Position numbers and translations under genes: made by a program
Notes under the pieces: model-generated
What the model saw: the letters and a program-made list of their open reading frames with translations, nothing else
Databases searched by the model: none
Told to the model about the DNA's origin: nothing
DNA from: Adiantum capillus-veneris
Taxonomy: Eukaryota > Streptophyta > Polypodiopsida > Polypodiales > Pteridaceae
DNA length: 64,000 nucleotides
Direction: 5' to 3'
NCBI GenBank assembly: GCA_014529385.2
Contig: CM043942.1
Location: 105,712,141-105,776,140 of the forward strand
Part shown: one piece after another, positions 35,130 through 45,600 of the stretch
Layout of the letters: each line of letters opens with the position of its first letter
Numbering within the stretch: the first letter of the stretch is position 1

Positions 35130-36930
35130 AATTCCTTGAATTGCAATCCTTGGTGATATTTCAAGTTACTACAAGCCCTTGCAGTAGAAGAATCTCAACA
35201 AAGTGGATCCGAACAAAGGATATATCTACATACACTGTCTCCTTCACAATGTACTTCTCGATTGGAATCAACCAAAAAACCTTTTTTGTGAGTGCTTTAA
35301 CTTTCTTTTTGGAAATCACAAATTACTTGATATATACTCATAGGATGGAAGTATCAACAACCCATCAAAAATTTGGTAATGACTTTCTTTGACATGATTC
35401 TATTCTCGAATGTACATGCTATCAATTTACCACCTTTTGCAGGAACTTCGAGGCATATGGAAAACATGTTTGTACCTGTGATCTTAGCATTATTGAAAAT
35501 ATTAAAGTACGTAGAATCTTGGCCAATGGACTCAATCATATACCTAACTTTCCCAAAAACCCTTACCTTGGTCTATCAGCTATACTAAGCTGCCTCACTG
35601 ACCTTTTCAATGCTCTCCAATTGGAGATGACAGTCCTACCAGACTTAAGAAAAGTTGTGAAGGAATTCTTCCTTTGAAAAATATCACAAATTCCTAGAAA
35701 ATTGTTATCCTCTGATGAATCATGGCTTTCATCACAACTAGCTTTTGATTTTCAAAATATCTTTCATAAATGGTTTGTAGTCGGGCTTGACAAAAGCTCT
35801 AATTTCCCCACTCTTATTTGCAAAAACCTTGCTTGGAAGGTTGCCCATGATCGAGTATTTGGAAAGGAATTATGCAGTATTAACTCTTCACTACAAACAG
35901 TTACCGATAACATCTCAAAATGCTTAGGGAATCTAGGCTACTTTGTATAGTACACTAAGCTACCAATATTATTTCCCACCTATAAGATTCATAAGCATAA
36001 ATTCAGATGGATATCTGATGCTTCCAATGGTATCTTTACTGATATCACCAAGGATATCACGCTTTGCCTTGACCTTATACTAGCCAAGTTTGAGCTTATT
36101 TGTGCCACTAAACAGAAAATCTGCCATGACTTCCTTCATATAAAGTACAACCCCTTTTGGCTTACAGAAAACTCTACAAAAGTATCGCTTAACCTTCCAC
36201 AACAAATCTTCCGCATTTTTACTGCAGACATTACACAATGCTACCAAAACATTCCCCTTGATGGGGATCTTCGCCTTAAGACTGTTCTTGCCAAGGTGAT
36301 TAAAATGGCTTTCTCCAATGCTAGAAAGAAGAAATTTTTTTACATCTCTCTATCCAAAAAACCTAGGTGGATTAAAAAGACTCACTCCATACACTCCTTA
36401 CACTTCAATGAAGAAAAGCTTCGTTTCTACATCTCATGGCTGCTTAATAACTGCTTAATAATTGTACTACAGTTTTCGATGGTCTATGTTTCAACCAATG
36501 CCTAGGCATCCCCATGGGATTCTCATGTTCTCCACTTATGTGTAATATCTACCTTGCTTTCATCGAATACATATGGTTTCTCAGAGCCATGGAATCTTGC
36601 AAAAAGAATCTTTCACAGTACGGACATACCTATAGGTATATGGATGACTTATTAAGCGTCAACAATAAAACCTTCCTCAAAGAAATTTGTCTGACTTATC
36701 ACTGCCTTAAAATTGAACCTACATCTTTACATGGGATCATTACACCCAATGGGGCTTTTTGCACATTAGTCCAATTCCTTAACCTTTCCATCTCTCTTCA
36801 TATTCTGTCTATCGGTGGATATGACCTAAGGTTTGTTTGGAAAAGGGATCTCCTGAAACTGCCACTTGTGGAGTTCATAAAAAGGAATAGAAATAGGCCT
36901 CACAAGGCTGCTATTAGCTCGTGTATCTAG
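35130..36930 (+). pseudogene. Penelope-like reverse transcriptase
   Basis: Several frames add up to one RT. LPILFPTYKIHKHKFRWISD (about 35960-36015) matches the Penelope-type P-x-x-H-K...F-R motif. FTADITQCYQNIPLDGD (about 36218-36270) is RT motif A with the N-I-P signature. GIPMGFSCSPLMCNIYL (about 36508-36558) is motif B, YRYMDDLLSVNN (about 36640) is the YxDD site, and QFLNLSISLHI, then WKRDLLKLPLVEF correspond to the FLDL and K-R regions. The frame ends at 36928-36930 without a GIY-YIG endonuclease. Frameshifts near 35945 and 36505 and missing N-terminal sequence make it non-functional. The left side is bounded by the LTR ending at 35092. Penelope-like elements are known in conifers, lycophytes and some other plants. 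Confidence 0.7.
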
Positions 36931-37036
36931 AGGACAATGCCTTGGCTAACCCTTGGTGTCTTCTTCCCTCTCTGGTACGCACTTTCTTGCCTACTGTCTA
37001 GATGAGCATCGTTCATATAAGCCAGATTTAATTGAT
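36931..37036 (+). repeat. Penelope-associated repeat, segment A
   Basis: TCTAGAGGACAATGCCTTGG to TTTAATTGATC, immediately downstream of the RT stop. Inverted copy at 25619-25732. Confidence 0.85.
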
Positions 37037-37051
37037 CACACACACACACAC
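37037..37051 (+). repeat. (CA)7 tract: unoccupied site
   Basis: A short CA run joining segments A and B. In the inverted copy this position is expanded and holds the 2.4-kb element. Confidence 0.9.
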
Positions 37052-37390
37052 TTATCTAGTTGACATTTCCTAAAATAACCCTTGGCTGACTTATGCCCTC
37101 TTGGTAATCTCGCTCTCTCTCTATATAGACAACAATGTCTTGGTTAAACCTTGGCCGGCTATAGCTAAAGCTAAATACATTTGTATACTTTGTCCATAAC
37201 TTGTTCAGTTTGGGAAATAATGACCCATGTCTTTAGATAAAGGTTTGTTTACTTTGGGCATCATTATTTTCCATAAGTATGCCATAGACTAGCTCAGTTA
37301 TGAGCACAACTAGCTTTATAAGTCGATTATTCAGTACTTGTATAGAATCCCTACACTAACTTGGCATGAAAAAATCCTACTATGCGTGCC
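37052..37390 (+). repeat. Penelope-associated repeat, segment B
   Basis: TTATCTAGTTGACATTTCC to ACTATGCGTGCCCCGCGTGG. Inverted copy at 22231-23055, which additionally holds a MITE-like insertion. Confidence 0.85.
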
Positions 37391-37399
37391 CCGCGTGGA

Positions 37400-37582
<183 letters not shown>

Positions 37583-39110
37583 ATGCACTCACGATCTTTG
37601 GTTCCCTTGATTCGTCCATGTGATACCAAGGCTCATTGGTTCTCAACTGCCAAGTGCATAAAATCGCAAAAAAACAACTCTTTTCACACTCTCCACCATG
37701 AGATCTCTCTGTCTCCCTTCTCTCGTATGTCCCGATGGGGATTGCCTATGCTACAAATCCCATTGAAGTATGCAAGGGTATTTGGCAGCCCACCTAGCTT
37801 GCCCTTTGCATACATACATTTAAAGATCCCCTCCTATGTTCTCCCTTCGAAGCTTGTCAACCCTTTCGGTTTGGTTTGTTTGGTAGCCCTTATGGGACAT
37901 GCACTGCTCTTCAACTGTACTAGATTCAATCTCGCAAGACTAGTTAAGTATGCCTCTTGCCCTTTCAATCATTTGAGACATGTTCCAATCATCAAGTTTG
38001 CATCTCGCCCTTTCAATCATCTGACTCACCTTGGCCTACGGTAACGTGAACAACACTGTTTTTTTGCTCACGGGGGCTAGGTCCGAACGCTATTGAGATA
38101 GTCAACTATGTGACAAGTAAATTGTACAACTCACTCGCATGCGTATTTGACACACCATGCAGAAGAATACATATCAGGTAGGTGTTTTTCACCTACTTAG
38201 AAATGCTATGTTAAATTTTCATTGGGATCACTTGTTATTCAGTGATTAAGGTGGCATAAAGGGAACTTAGATATAGTGTATTTTTTACAAAAAAATTATT
38301 GAATTTGTTACTTATCTGAAAAATCTTTCCGGAATATTGTGGTTGGTGAGACCTAGTAAAACTATTTCTCAAATGTTCAGGGCATTATATTGTGTGTTGC
38401 AGACAACCTATGACATGTGGGTAGAGTACAAGTGGCATATGGTTCTTTTAGTGTATTTGAAAGTTTTTAAACATGGAGAAAACTGTTTGACATAACTTGA
38501 TGAATAATAGTGATATTTTGGGGTGAATAATCTCACAGTGTTACTTTCTGTCTTGGTTATAATAAATGGTACTTGGAACGGTTTGTCTTGACATATAACA
38601 AGCGGGTTGATACATGGAATACTTGTTAATTGTGTTGTCAAAGCCTCAAAACTCCTGTGGGGGGTCTCTTTATGAGATGACATATACTGGTGTTTTGAAA
38701 AATTGCCCGGTATATGACCAAGACTCTATCCAAATTGGGTTAGATTTCTTTATTAGCCTTGCTTTCATTGGATTGTGCGGCTAATGGTTCTATTTCTAAT
38801 TAATCATTAGTGTAACAAACATAATATTCTATTGAAATTGGTTGAACACGAACATTTGGATCTCATGGAATATGCAGTCTCTAAAGAGGATTTTTGGTCT
38901 ATAATCATACAATAAAATGTTTGACATTTAAAGTGGAATTTACACTTAGCTCAAAGTATTAGCTCGACGCTGGTGAATTATGAGGTTTTTTTTGGCATGT
39001 TATGAGACAAAGGAATAACATCTATGGTTTTGAATGACTTAAAACTCATCCCCCAACAATTGTAGTAAATGCTTCCCAAACATTTCCATGTTTATAGATC
39101 ATTCACTTGT
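37583..39110. other. Unassigned sequence
   Basis: No supported coding region. A near-tandem pair GCCTCTTGCCCTTTCAATCA / GCATCTCGCCCTTTCAATCA occurs near 37950 and 38000. Confidence 0.4.
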
Positions 39111-39114
39111 ACTG

Positions 39115-39340
39115 TGTTAAAAAGGGTTTAGATGTGCGCATACCCATTAGTAACGTGTTGAACAGAGTGTAGATGTAATAATATCCAGTTGTTGTATGAT
39201 AAAGGGTTCCTCCAAGGAGGAGAGTATGGTTTAGATTCATGAATACCCATCTGTAATGTGTTGAGAGGGGTTTAGATGTGATAATACCCAATTGTTGTTT
39301 GATAAAGGGGTCCTCCCGGGAGGAGAGTATGGTACTAAGA
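39115..39340 (+). repeat. Tandem repeat of about 100-140 bp
   Basis: GTGTTGA...GGGTTTAGATGTGATAATACCCA and GATAAAGGGTTCCTCC...GGAGGAGAGTATGG recur at about 39155-39232 and 39257-39332, with a third partial unit at 39115. Small hairpins (CCTCCAAGGAGG, CCTCCCGGGAGG) lie in each. Confidence 0.7.
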
Positions 39341-39529
39341 TAACTACATAACTGTCATCTCATGCTTCTGGTTGATGTGTCACTTCAATTTTTTGAACTA
39401 TGTCGTCATCGTGGTTACTATACAATATTCCAATCCTACAAGATAAAAACCACTTGAAATTCCACACCTGCTTGAGGGTGGATAATGATTACAGTATATG
39501 GATTATATGTAAGCATGTAGGTACTTGAT

Positions 39530-39680
39530 CCATTTAGGAGCTGAGATCCCCAACCCATCCCTTTGGATTGGGTGGATCAAGATAGTAATAATATAACTTG
39601 TATCAACTTGACTAATTAAGGAGATAAAGAGCCCCAACCCATCCCTTTGGATTAGGTGAGTCAAGCTATCAATGATAGAC
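39530..39680 (+). repeat. Tandem duplication of about 98 bp
   Basis: CCCCAACCCATCCCTTTGGA with GGTGGATCAAG / GGTGAGTCAAG occurs near 39549 and 39632. Confidence 0.7.
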
Positions 39681-39744
39681 ATTAAGCGCTCCAATTCCTA
39701 GGGCATAATTATACCAGGGAGCCGCCAATCTAATTCTTGGGATA

Positions 39745-40123
39745 TGAATACCCATATCCTGACAAAAAGCGTTTGATTGAAGTCAGGATAAATTGGAGTA
39801 GCTAAATTATTATTTAGTATATTATCTAATTCCAATTGTTAAGTATGGCACTAGTCGCGACCAAAGACCAAAGATACCCATATCCTGACAAAAATCGTTT
39901 GATTGAAGTCAGGGTAAATTAGAGTAGCTAAATTATTATTTAGTATATTACCTAATTCCAATTGTTAAGTATGGTTCAATTATGAAGGTATTTCTCATAC
40001 TTAAACACACACTCCTTTTCCCTACTAGTTCAATTATGAAGGTATTTCTCATACTTAAACACACACTCCTTTTCCCTACTAGTCTTTGGTCGGGACTAGT
40101 GCCATACTTAGACAATTGAATTA
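39745..40123. repeat. Nested direct and inverted repeats with CACTAGT...ACTAGTG ends
   Basis: ACCCATATCCTGACAAAAA...AATTGTTAAGTATGG is repeated at 39748-39847 and 39877-39974 (129-bp period). A 54-bp unit (TTCAATTATGAAGGTATTTC...CCCTACTAG) is repeated exactly at 39975-40028 and 40029-40082. TAATTCCAATTGTTAAG...GACCAAAGA (39828-39867) pairs with 40083-40123 in reverse over about 40 bp with few mismatches. No coding capacity. Confidence 0.8.
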
Positions 40124-40559
40124 AATAATATATTTAAAAACAATATTTTAAAACAAAATGTCATAAAACTCAATTAACATGTCATATACAGCAATACATC
40201 ACTCTTTATCTAATGGATAATACATTTATATAGATCAAAAATTTGATCTCCAATTATTACAAATTGATATCTTAATGTTGTAGCGCTGTGTGTCCACCCT
40301 TTCGGATGAGCTTCCACTACATCTACATGGAGAAGGATCCAGTTGTTACTTGCATCCATACAAAAACATTCAGTTAGAGCTAGCTATGTTTGTGCATTTT
40401 GCAGGTGTCGACACAGGATCTAGTTGTCATCCATGTCACACATGTAGACCTAGTTTACATCTTACCCTTAGGATTGACTATTAGGTTAAGATTTCAAGTA
40501 AGATAACCTTTGAATGTATATGCATGTGTACCCAATACTCATCAAGCTCTCTCAAAAAA
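40124..40559. other. Unassigned A/T-rich sequence
   Basis: No recognisable gene or element end. Confidence 0.4.
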
Positions 40560-40619
40560 CCACTAGTGTCGATTACCATATTTGATGCAAATACCTATGT
40601 ATTTCTAGGTTATCGATCA

Positions 40620-41500
40620 ATGTAGAACACCTTGAAAAAATTGGACAGCACCTCCTTTGTAATTTGAGTAATATTTCAAAAAAACTTAGTTTATGCCATC
40701 CCAACGAGATCCTCCACAGGAGGTTTGCGGCTTCAAGAACTAAAATATATCCCATGTATAAAAAAATAACAGTATATCCCATGTTACTAGCTCAAAAATA
40801 TGGTAGCATCCTCAAAACATATTTAGAGACTAACATCTTGTTTGTATCTCAAAAAAGGTTTCCAAAAAAAAATATCCTCAATTCTTTATATGTTTATATG
40901 CAATGATAACTGATCCCAAGAATAACAAACACCTGTAGTATCATAAACACCCTGTAAGACTATGTCCATTCGCAAAGATAATTACTATCCCTTACCTTGG
41001 ATAGTAGCTTTAAAAATATGGTATTCTCAAGGTTTTCTTTGATGAGTAAGTCAGCAGATACATTATTCATGAAGTAGAAGCTTGTCAAAAAATAATGCAA
41101 TGAAACAAGTATCAATATGTCAAATATACCCAATTTGAGCAGTCTCCTAAAACAATTTGCCATCAATGTCTACTCCCATGTTATCCAGACCTATGTCATA
41201 GTAGTAGCTGATAATCTTTCAAGTTCATATTTTATGAAAATTTGGTAGCATCTCCCTTGTATTTTGAATAAAGTTTCAAAAAATCTCCAACAAACTATAC
41301 CATCTCACCAAGAGACCCGCACAGGAGGATTAAGGTCCGTAGAAGCAATTACCATCCCTTACCTTGGATAGTAACTTATCTTTTAATATATAAAGATAAG
41401 ATCATTCCCAAGTCATTCTTTGGTGAATAAATCCTCTTCTAAGTTACTCATGAAGTAGCAACGTGTCACAAACTAATAGTGTGACAAATGAATTTTAAAC
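40620..41500 (+). repeat. Diverged tandem duplication
   Basis: Two blocks recur in order. The first is GGACAGCACCTCCTTTGTA...CAAAAAAACTTAG...CACAGGAGG at about 40645-40730, again at about 41245-41335. The second is TCCCTTACCTTGGATAGTA...TCATGAAGTAG at about 40987-41085, again at about 41355-41460. The first block is also found beyond the Tat array at 57280-57380. Confidence 0.65.
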
Positions 41501-41513
41501 GGTATCAGCACGT

Positions 41514-42657
41514 TGTGAGCGGGATGAAAACACACACATCGCCTCTATAACAACCCGACACACACTCTTGGGAAGATACACACACACACACACTATGGGG
41601 CACCACTCGGCTTACACAACACACCTGGCCGAGACAAGGAACACACCTCAGGAGTGAGAGGAGAGAGACTATCCACTTGCCCACTCCACACAAACACACA
41701 CACACACACACACACCCAAAAAACTCAGCTCAAAAGAGGAGAATTTCTGATGTTTAGATACAAATGAGCTTGGGCCAACACCAATGGGGCAAATAGCTCA
41801 CACAATATGGGTAAAATAAGCCAGATACAATCACAAACTAGAGCAGAAACTTCGCTCATAGGAGAAACTTACACAGAAAAACAAAAAAAAAAGAATGAAG
41901 AATTTGGAAAAATGGACAGCGCCATCGTGTCCGGAACGGCCCAAAACCCCAATCTACAATGTCAAAGTGCTCAAATCCGACCTTGGTTGAGCAGTTTACG
42001 TCCAAAACAGGCTCCAAAAACCCCAAAAACACACATGCGGCTGTTCCTCCTCTCTTCTCCACGTTTTTTCTGGTCTTCTCTCTGTTTTTCTAGTAACCAC
42101 ACTTAGCTTTATTAGTTGGGCACCCGTGGCCTTTTAGATGACTTCAAACGAACCCCGAACAGGCCAAAAACTTACCTCGCAGTGCATAGTTGTCACCTTT
42201 TTGCATCATCCGCACACCTGGCACTCAGTTCTTTTCAATAATGCGTCTCGCAACCACGTGAAGTGGCCCCAAAAAGTGGTCCTAATGATGACCTTTCTGC
42301 ATAACTCTCACAAGAAAACACCACTTTGTGTCTGTATTCATCCACGTGCAAATATTGACCCCGTTCGGCCTCCTGACGCCACTCGATGCCATCTGACGCA
42401 CCTGTTTACCTCATGTCGTCGGCCCGCGGATAGCTTCCTGGAGAAGTTTACGTGCTACCAACTCCCCCTTATTGTAGAAAAAACACAGTGGTACTGGTAA
42501 TAGTGAAAATCGATGCACTATGTACACCCTGTCCTACCTCTACACATGTGGGCCCCACGTAACCACCTGGCTCTGAAAAATGGGCAATTCTTTATTTGAT
42601 GCACCATGCATGTATATGTACATATGCGCAATCCCTTGCTCCAAAAAACTCCTGACA
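41514..42657 (-). repeat. Tat array LTR1 (3' LTR of unit 1)
   Basis: 1144 bp, TGTGAGCGGGATG to CTCCTGACA on the plus strand. The inner side, read on the minus strand, is AGGGGATGGGCAAATTA, a plausible polypurine tract. Carries a (CA)n near 41690-41715. Confidence 0.85.
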
Positions 42658-42685
42658 TAATTTGCCCATCCCCTAGCCTGCTAGA

Positions 42686-45600
42686 TCATTCATGATCAGC
42701 AGCAGCAAAGAGAGATATGAGACTCGCCGCATCACAGGTCTCCTCATCTCTCACCAACATTGCTTGATCCACAGACAGCTCATCTTGCTCCACCATCATC
42801 AATCTAGCATGATACAATTTAAGACGCAATCCATTTACCCTTGACTTATGTAGAACACCATCCAGGTTAGCCAGCTGATATTTGCCATTTGGAAAACACT
42901 CCACTACCTTGAAAGGGCCTTCCCACTTAATTTCAAACTTCTTTTGGAAGGTGTTATCCAGCTTACTGTTGTAGCGCAAAACCAAGTCATGTTTCTTGAT
43001 ACCCTTACTTTTGACCTTTTCATTTATCTTTGCCAAAGCCTTATCCTGCATCTGCCCATAATGCTCCAATGCGCTCATCCTATCCAACTGGACCTCTTGT
43101 AACTGCAAGAGCCTCTCTTTGAATGCATCACTAGGCGGCCCAAGCAACTTCTCTAACATCTTGACCGCAGGCAACTCTACCTCCACAGGCAATAGTGCTT
43201 CCTTTCCATACACCAAATGATATAGAGTAAACCCCGTACCTGTCTTCACCAAAGTACGGTAAGCCCATAATGCACTAGGCAATTCCAAATCCCAATTCTT
43301 TCCTTGGTGCTTTGTCACTTTAGAAAGAATTTGTACCAACTCACCATTGAATCTTTCATTTAAGCCATTACACTGCGGGTAATAAGGAGTGGTATTCTGG
43401 TGCCTAATCTTCGTCTTTGCGCATAAGAAGTCTAGCAGTTTAGTTCTAAATTCTAGCCCCTTTTCTGAAAGTAGCTCTAATGGCACCCCAAACTTGCAAC
43501 ATATTTCATCATACACAAATTTTTTCACATCCTTTACAGTGATCTGTTTTACTGCTATAGCCTCTGCCCATCTAGAGAGATAGTCAACTGCCGTCAAAAT
43601 ATAGCTTTTGCCCGTGCTTGTGATAGGTAACGGGCCTATTGCATCAATCCCCCACTTTTCAAACACATCAAATGCCATAATGGTTTTTCGTAGCTCTGGC
43701 TTCAACACTCTCTTCCCAAATGCTTGACACCTACTGCAAGACCTACACCAATGGTGAACATCCTTGTGCAAACTAGGCCATACATACCCCTCTTGCAAAA
43801 TCTTATGCAAGGTGATCTTTAGAGCCAAATGGCCACCACATGCGCCTTCATGATTCTCTTCCAACACTCTATAAAGATCCTCTCGCCAAGGTACACGTCT
43901 CAACACGAGATCAGCCCCTTTCATGTATAAGACATCACCAATCAATTTGTACCTGTATGCTCTACGCACAAAACCATACTTCTTAGACTTCTGAATCTCC
44001 TTTGGAATAATTCCTGTTAGCAAAAACTTCTCTTCTTGAGCCAAACTTTCCCGGCCATGATAAAGAGGTAAAGTGGTCCTCAACACAAATAGCTCCCCAA
44101 TCATGCCTTGAGCTGATTCATGTGCCTCTCCATTTAGAGCACGTTCAATGTGTCTGATGCTCCATGCTTCGAACCTTTTTAACAGGCCTTTAATTCTGAA
44201 GCACATTTCCTTCAATGAGGTGTTCTTGCTCTTCCACACACCCAGCACTTGCTTCACCACTAACAAGGCATCACCTTTTATGCTCAACCTTCGAACCCCA
44301 TGCTTCAAACAAATGTGTAATCCGGCTTCCAGAGTAGCATATTCAGCCTCATTGTTACTATGAGCATCCAATTTGAACCCTCTCTTGCATACTAGCTTCC
44401 CCTCTGGATCATAAAGTGCTATACCCCCTGAAGCTGCATCATGGCTCTTTCTGTATGAACCATCAAAGAACAACACATGTGCATTGCTGATCTGTGGCAC
44501 TTCTTCAACTACCTTTCTCACCACCTCTTCCTTAACAATAAGGGGATTCTCCTTGTAGGTCAACAAATCAGGTAGGGTAGCCCTTGTACTATCTTCCACT
44601 AGAAAAGAGAACTCAAATTCTTGCAGCTCAATTACCCATTGCTTGACCACATTTGACATGTTAGTGCCATTAATTAACTGTGGCAAAAAGGCATAACTCG
44701 TCAAGAAAACAAAAGGTCGTGGTAGCAAGTAATGACGAAATCGTTGACAAGCAAATATTACACTGGCCATCACTAGCTCTACTTCCGAGAATTTTCTCTC
44801 CGCTACCAACTTCACTCGGCTTGCACAATACACTGGCCTCATATAATGGCTGCCCTTCCCCTTTTGCAATAGCATGGCTCCAATGGCATCATCCCCTACT
44901 GATGGATTTACATAAAACACTTTCTCCCAATCAGGAGCCTGCATGGCTGACAACCCCCCTAACACCTCTTTCACCTCTTGAAACACTTCTTCACACTTGT
45001 GATCCCATTGCAATGGATCATGCTTTCCCACTTGCTGTAATGGATAAAGAAGCTGCGAAGACAATGGAATAAACCGTGCCATGTACTTCACTGTGTGTAT
45101 AAAAGTTGCCAATTGCTTCGTACTCGTAGGTGATGGAAGAAGAATAATAGACTTAACCTTGTCTGGATCAGCCTCAATGCCATTTTCTAACACCATGTGG
45201 CCCAATAACTTCACCCTTGGCTGTGCTAGATGACATTTCTTTGGATTTAGTTGTCCTCCACATTCATCATATCGAGCCAATACCATCTGCAACTTCTCAT
45301 GGTGTTCATCCCTACTGCTATAAACACAGAAGTCATACATAAAAGCCTTAACACAACTACCAATGAATGGTTCCAACACCCAATTTTCTCTCTCTTGATA
45401 GAAGGAAGGTCCATTTGACAACCCAAATGGAAATACTGTGTAGCAATAGCAGCCCCATGGCGTAATAAAAGTGGTCTTTGTGCGGTCTTTAAGAGCAATC
45501 TTCAATTGAAAATAGCCTGAAAAACCATCACACACACTGTACCTCTCATAACCTGCCACTGAATCCAAGATCTGATCGATGAATGGAAGAGGATATGGGT

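Noticed and set aside
39846-40101. Plain CACTA transposon
   Set aside because: The inverted pairing extends outside CACTA/TAGTG and no 3-bp direct duplication is present, so I report it only as a foldback.
44680-45072. 130-codon plus-strand frame inside the Tat polyprotein (repeated at 52271-52663)
   Set aside because: Antisense to RNase H/RT coding sequence and conserved only because the sense strand is.
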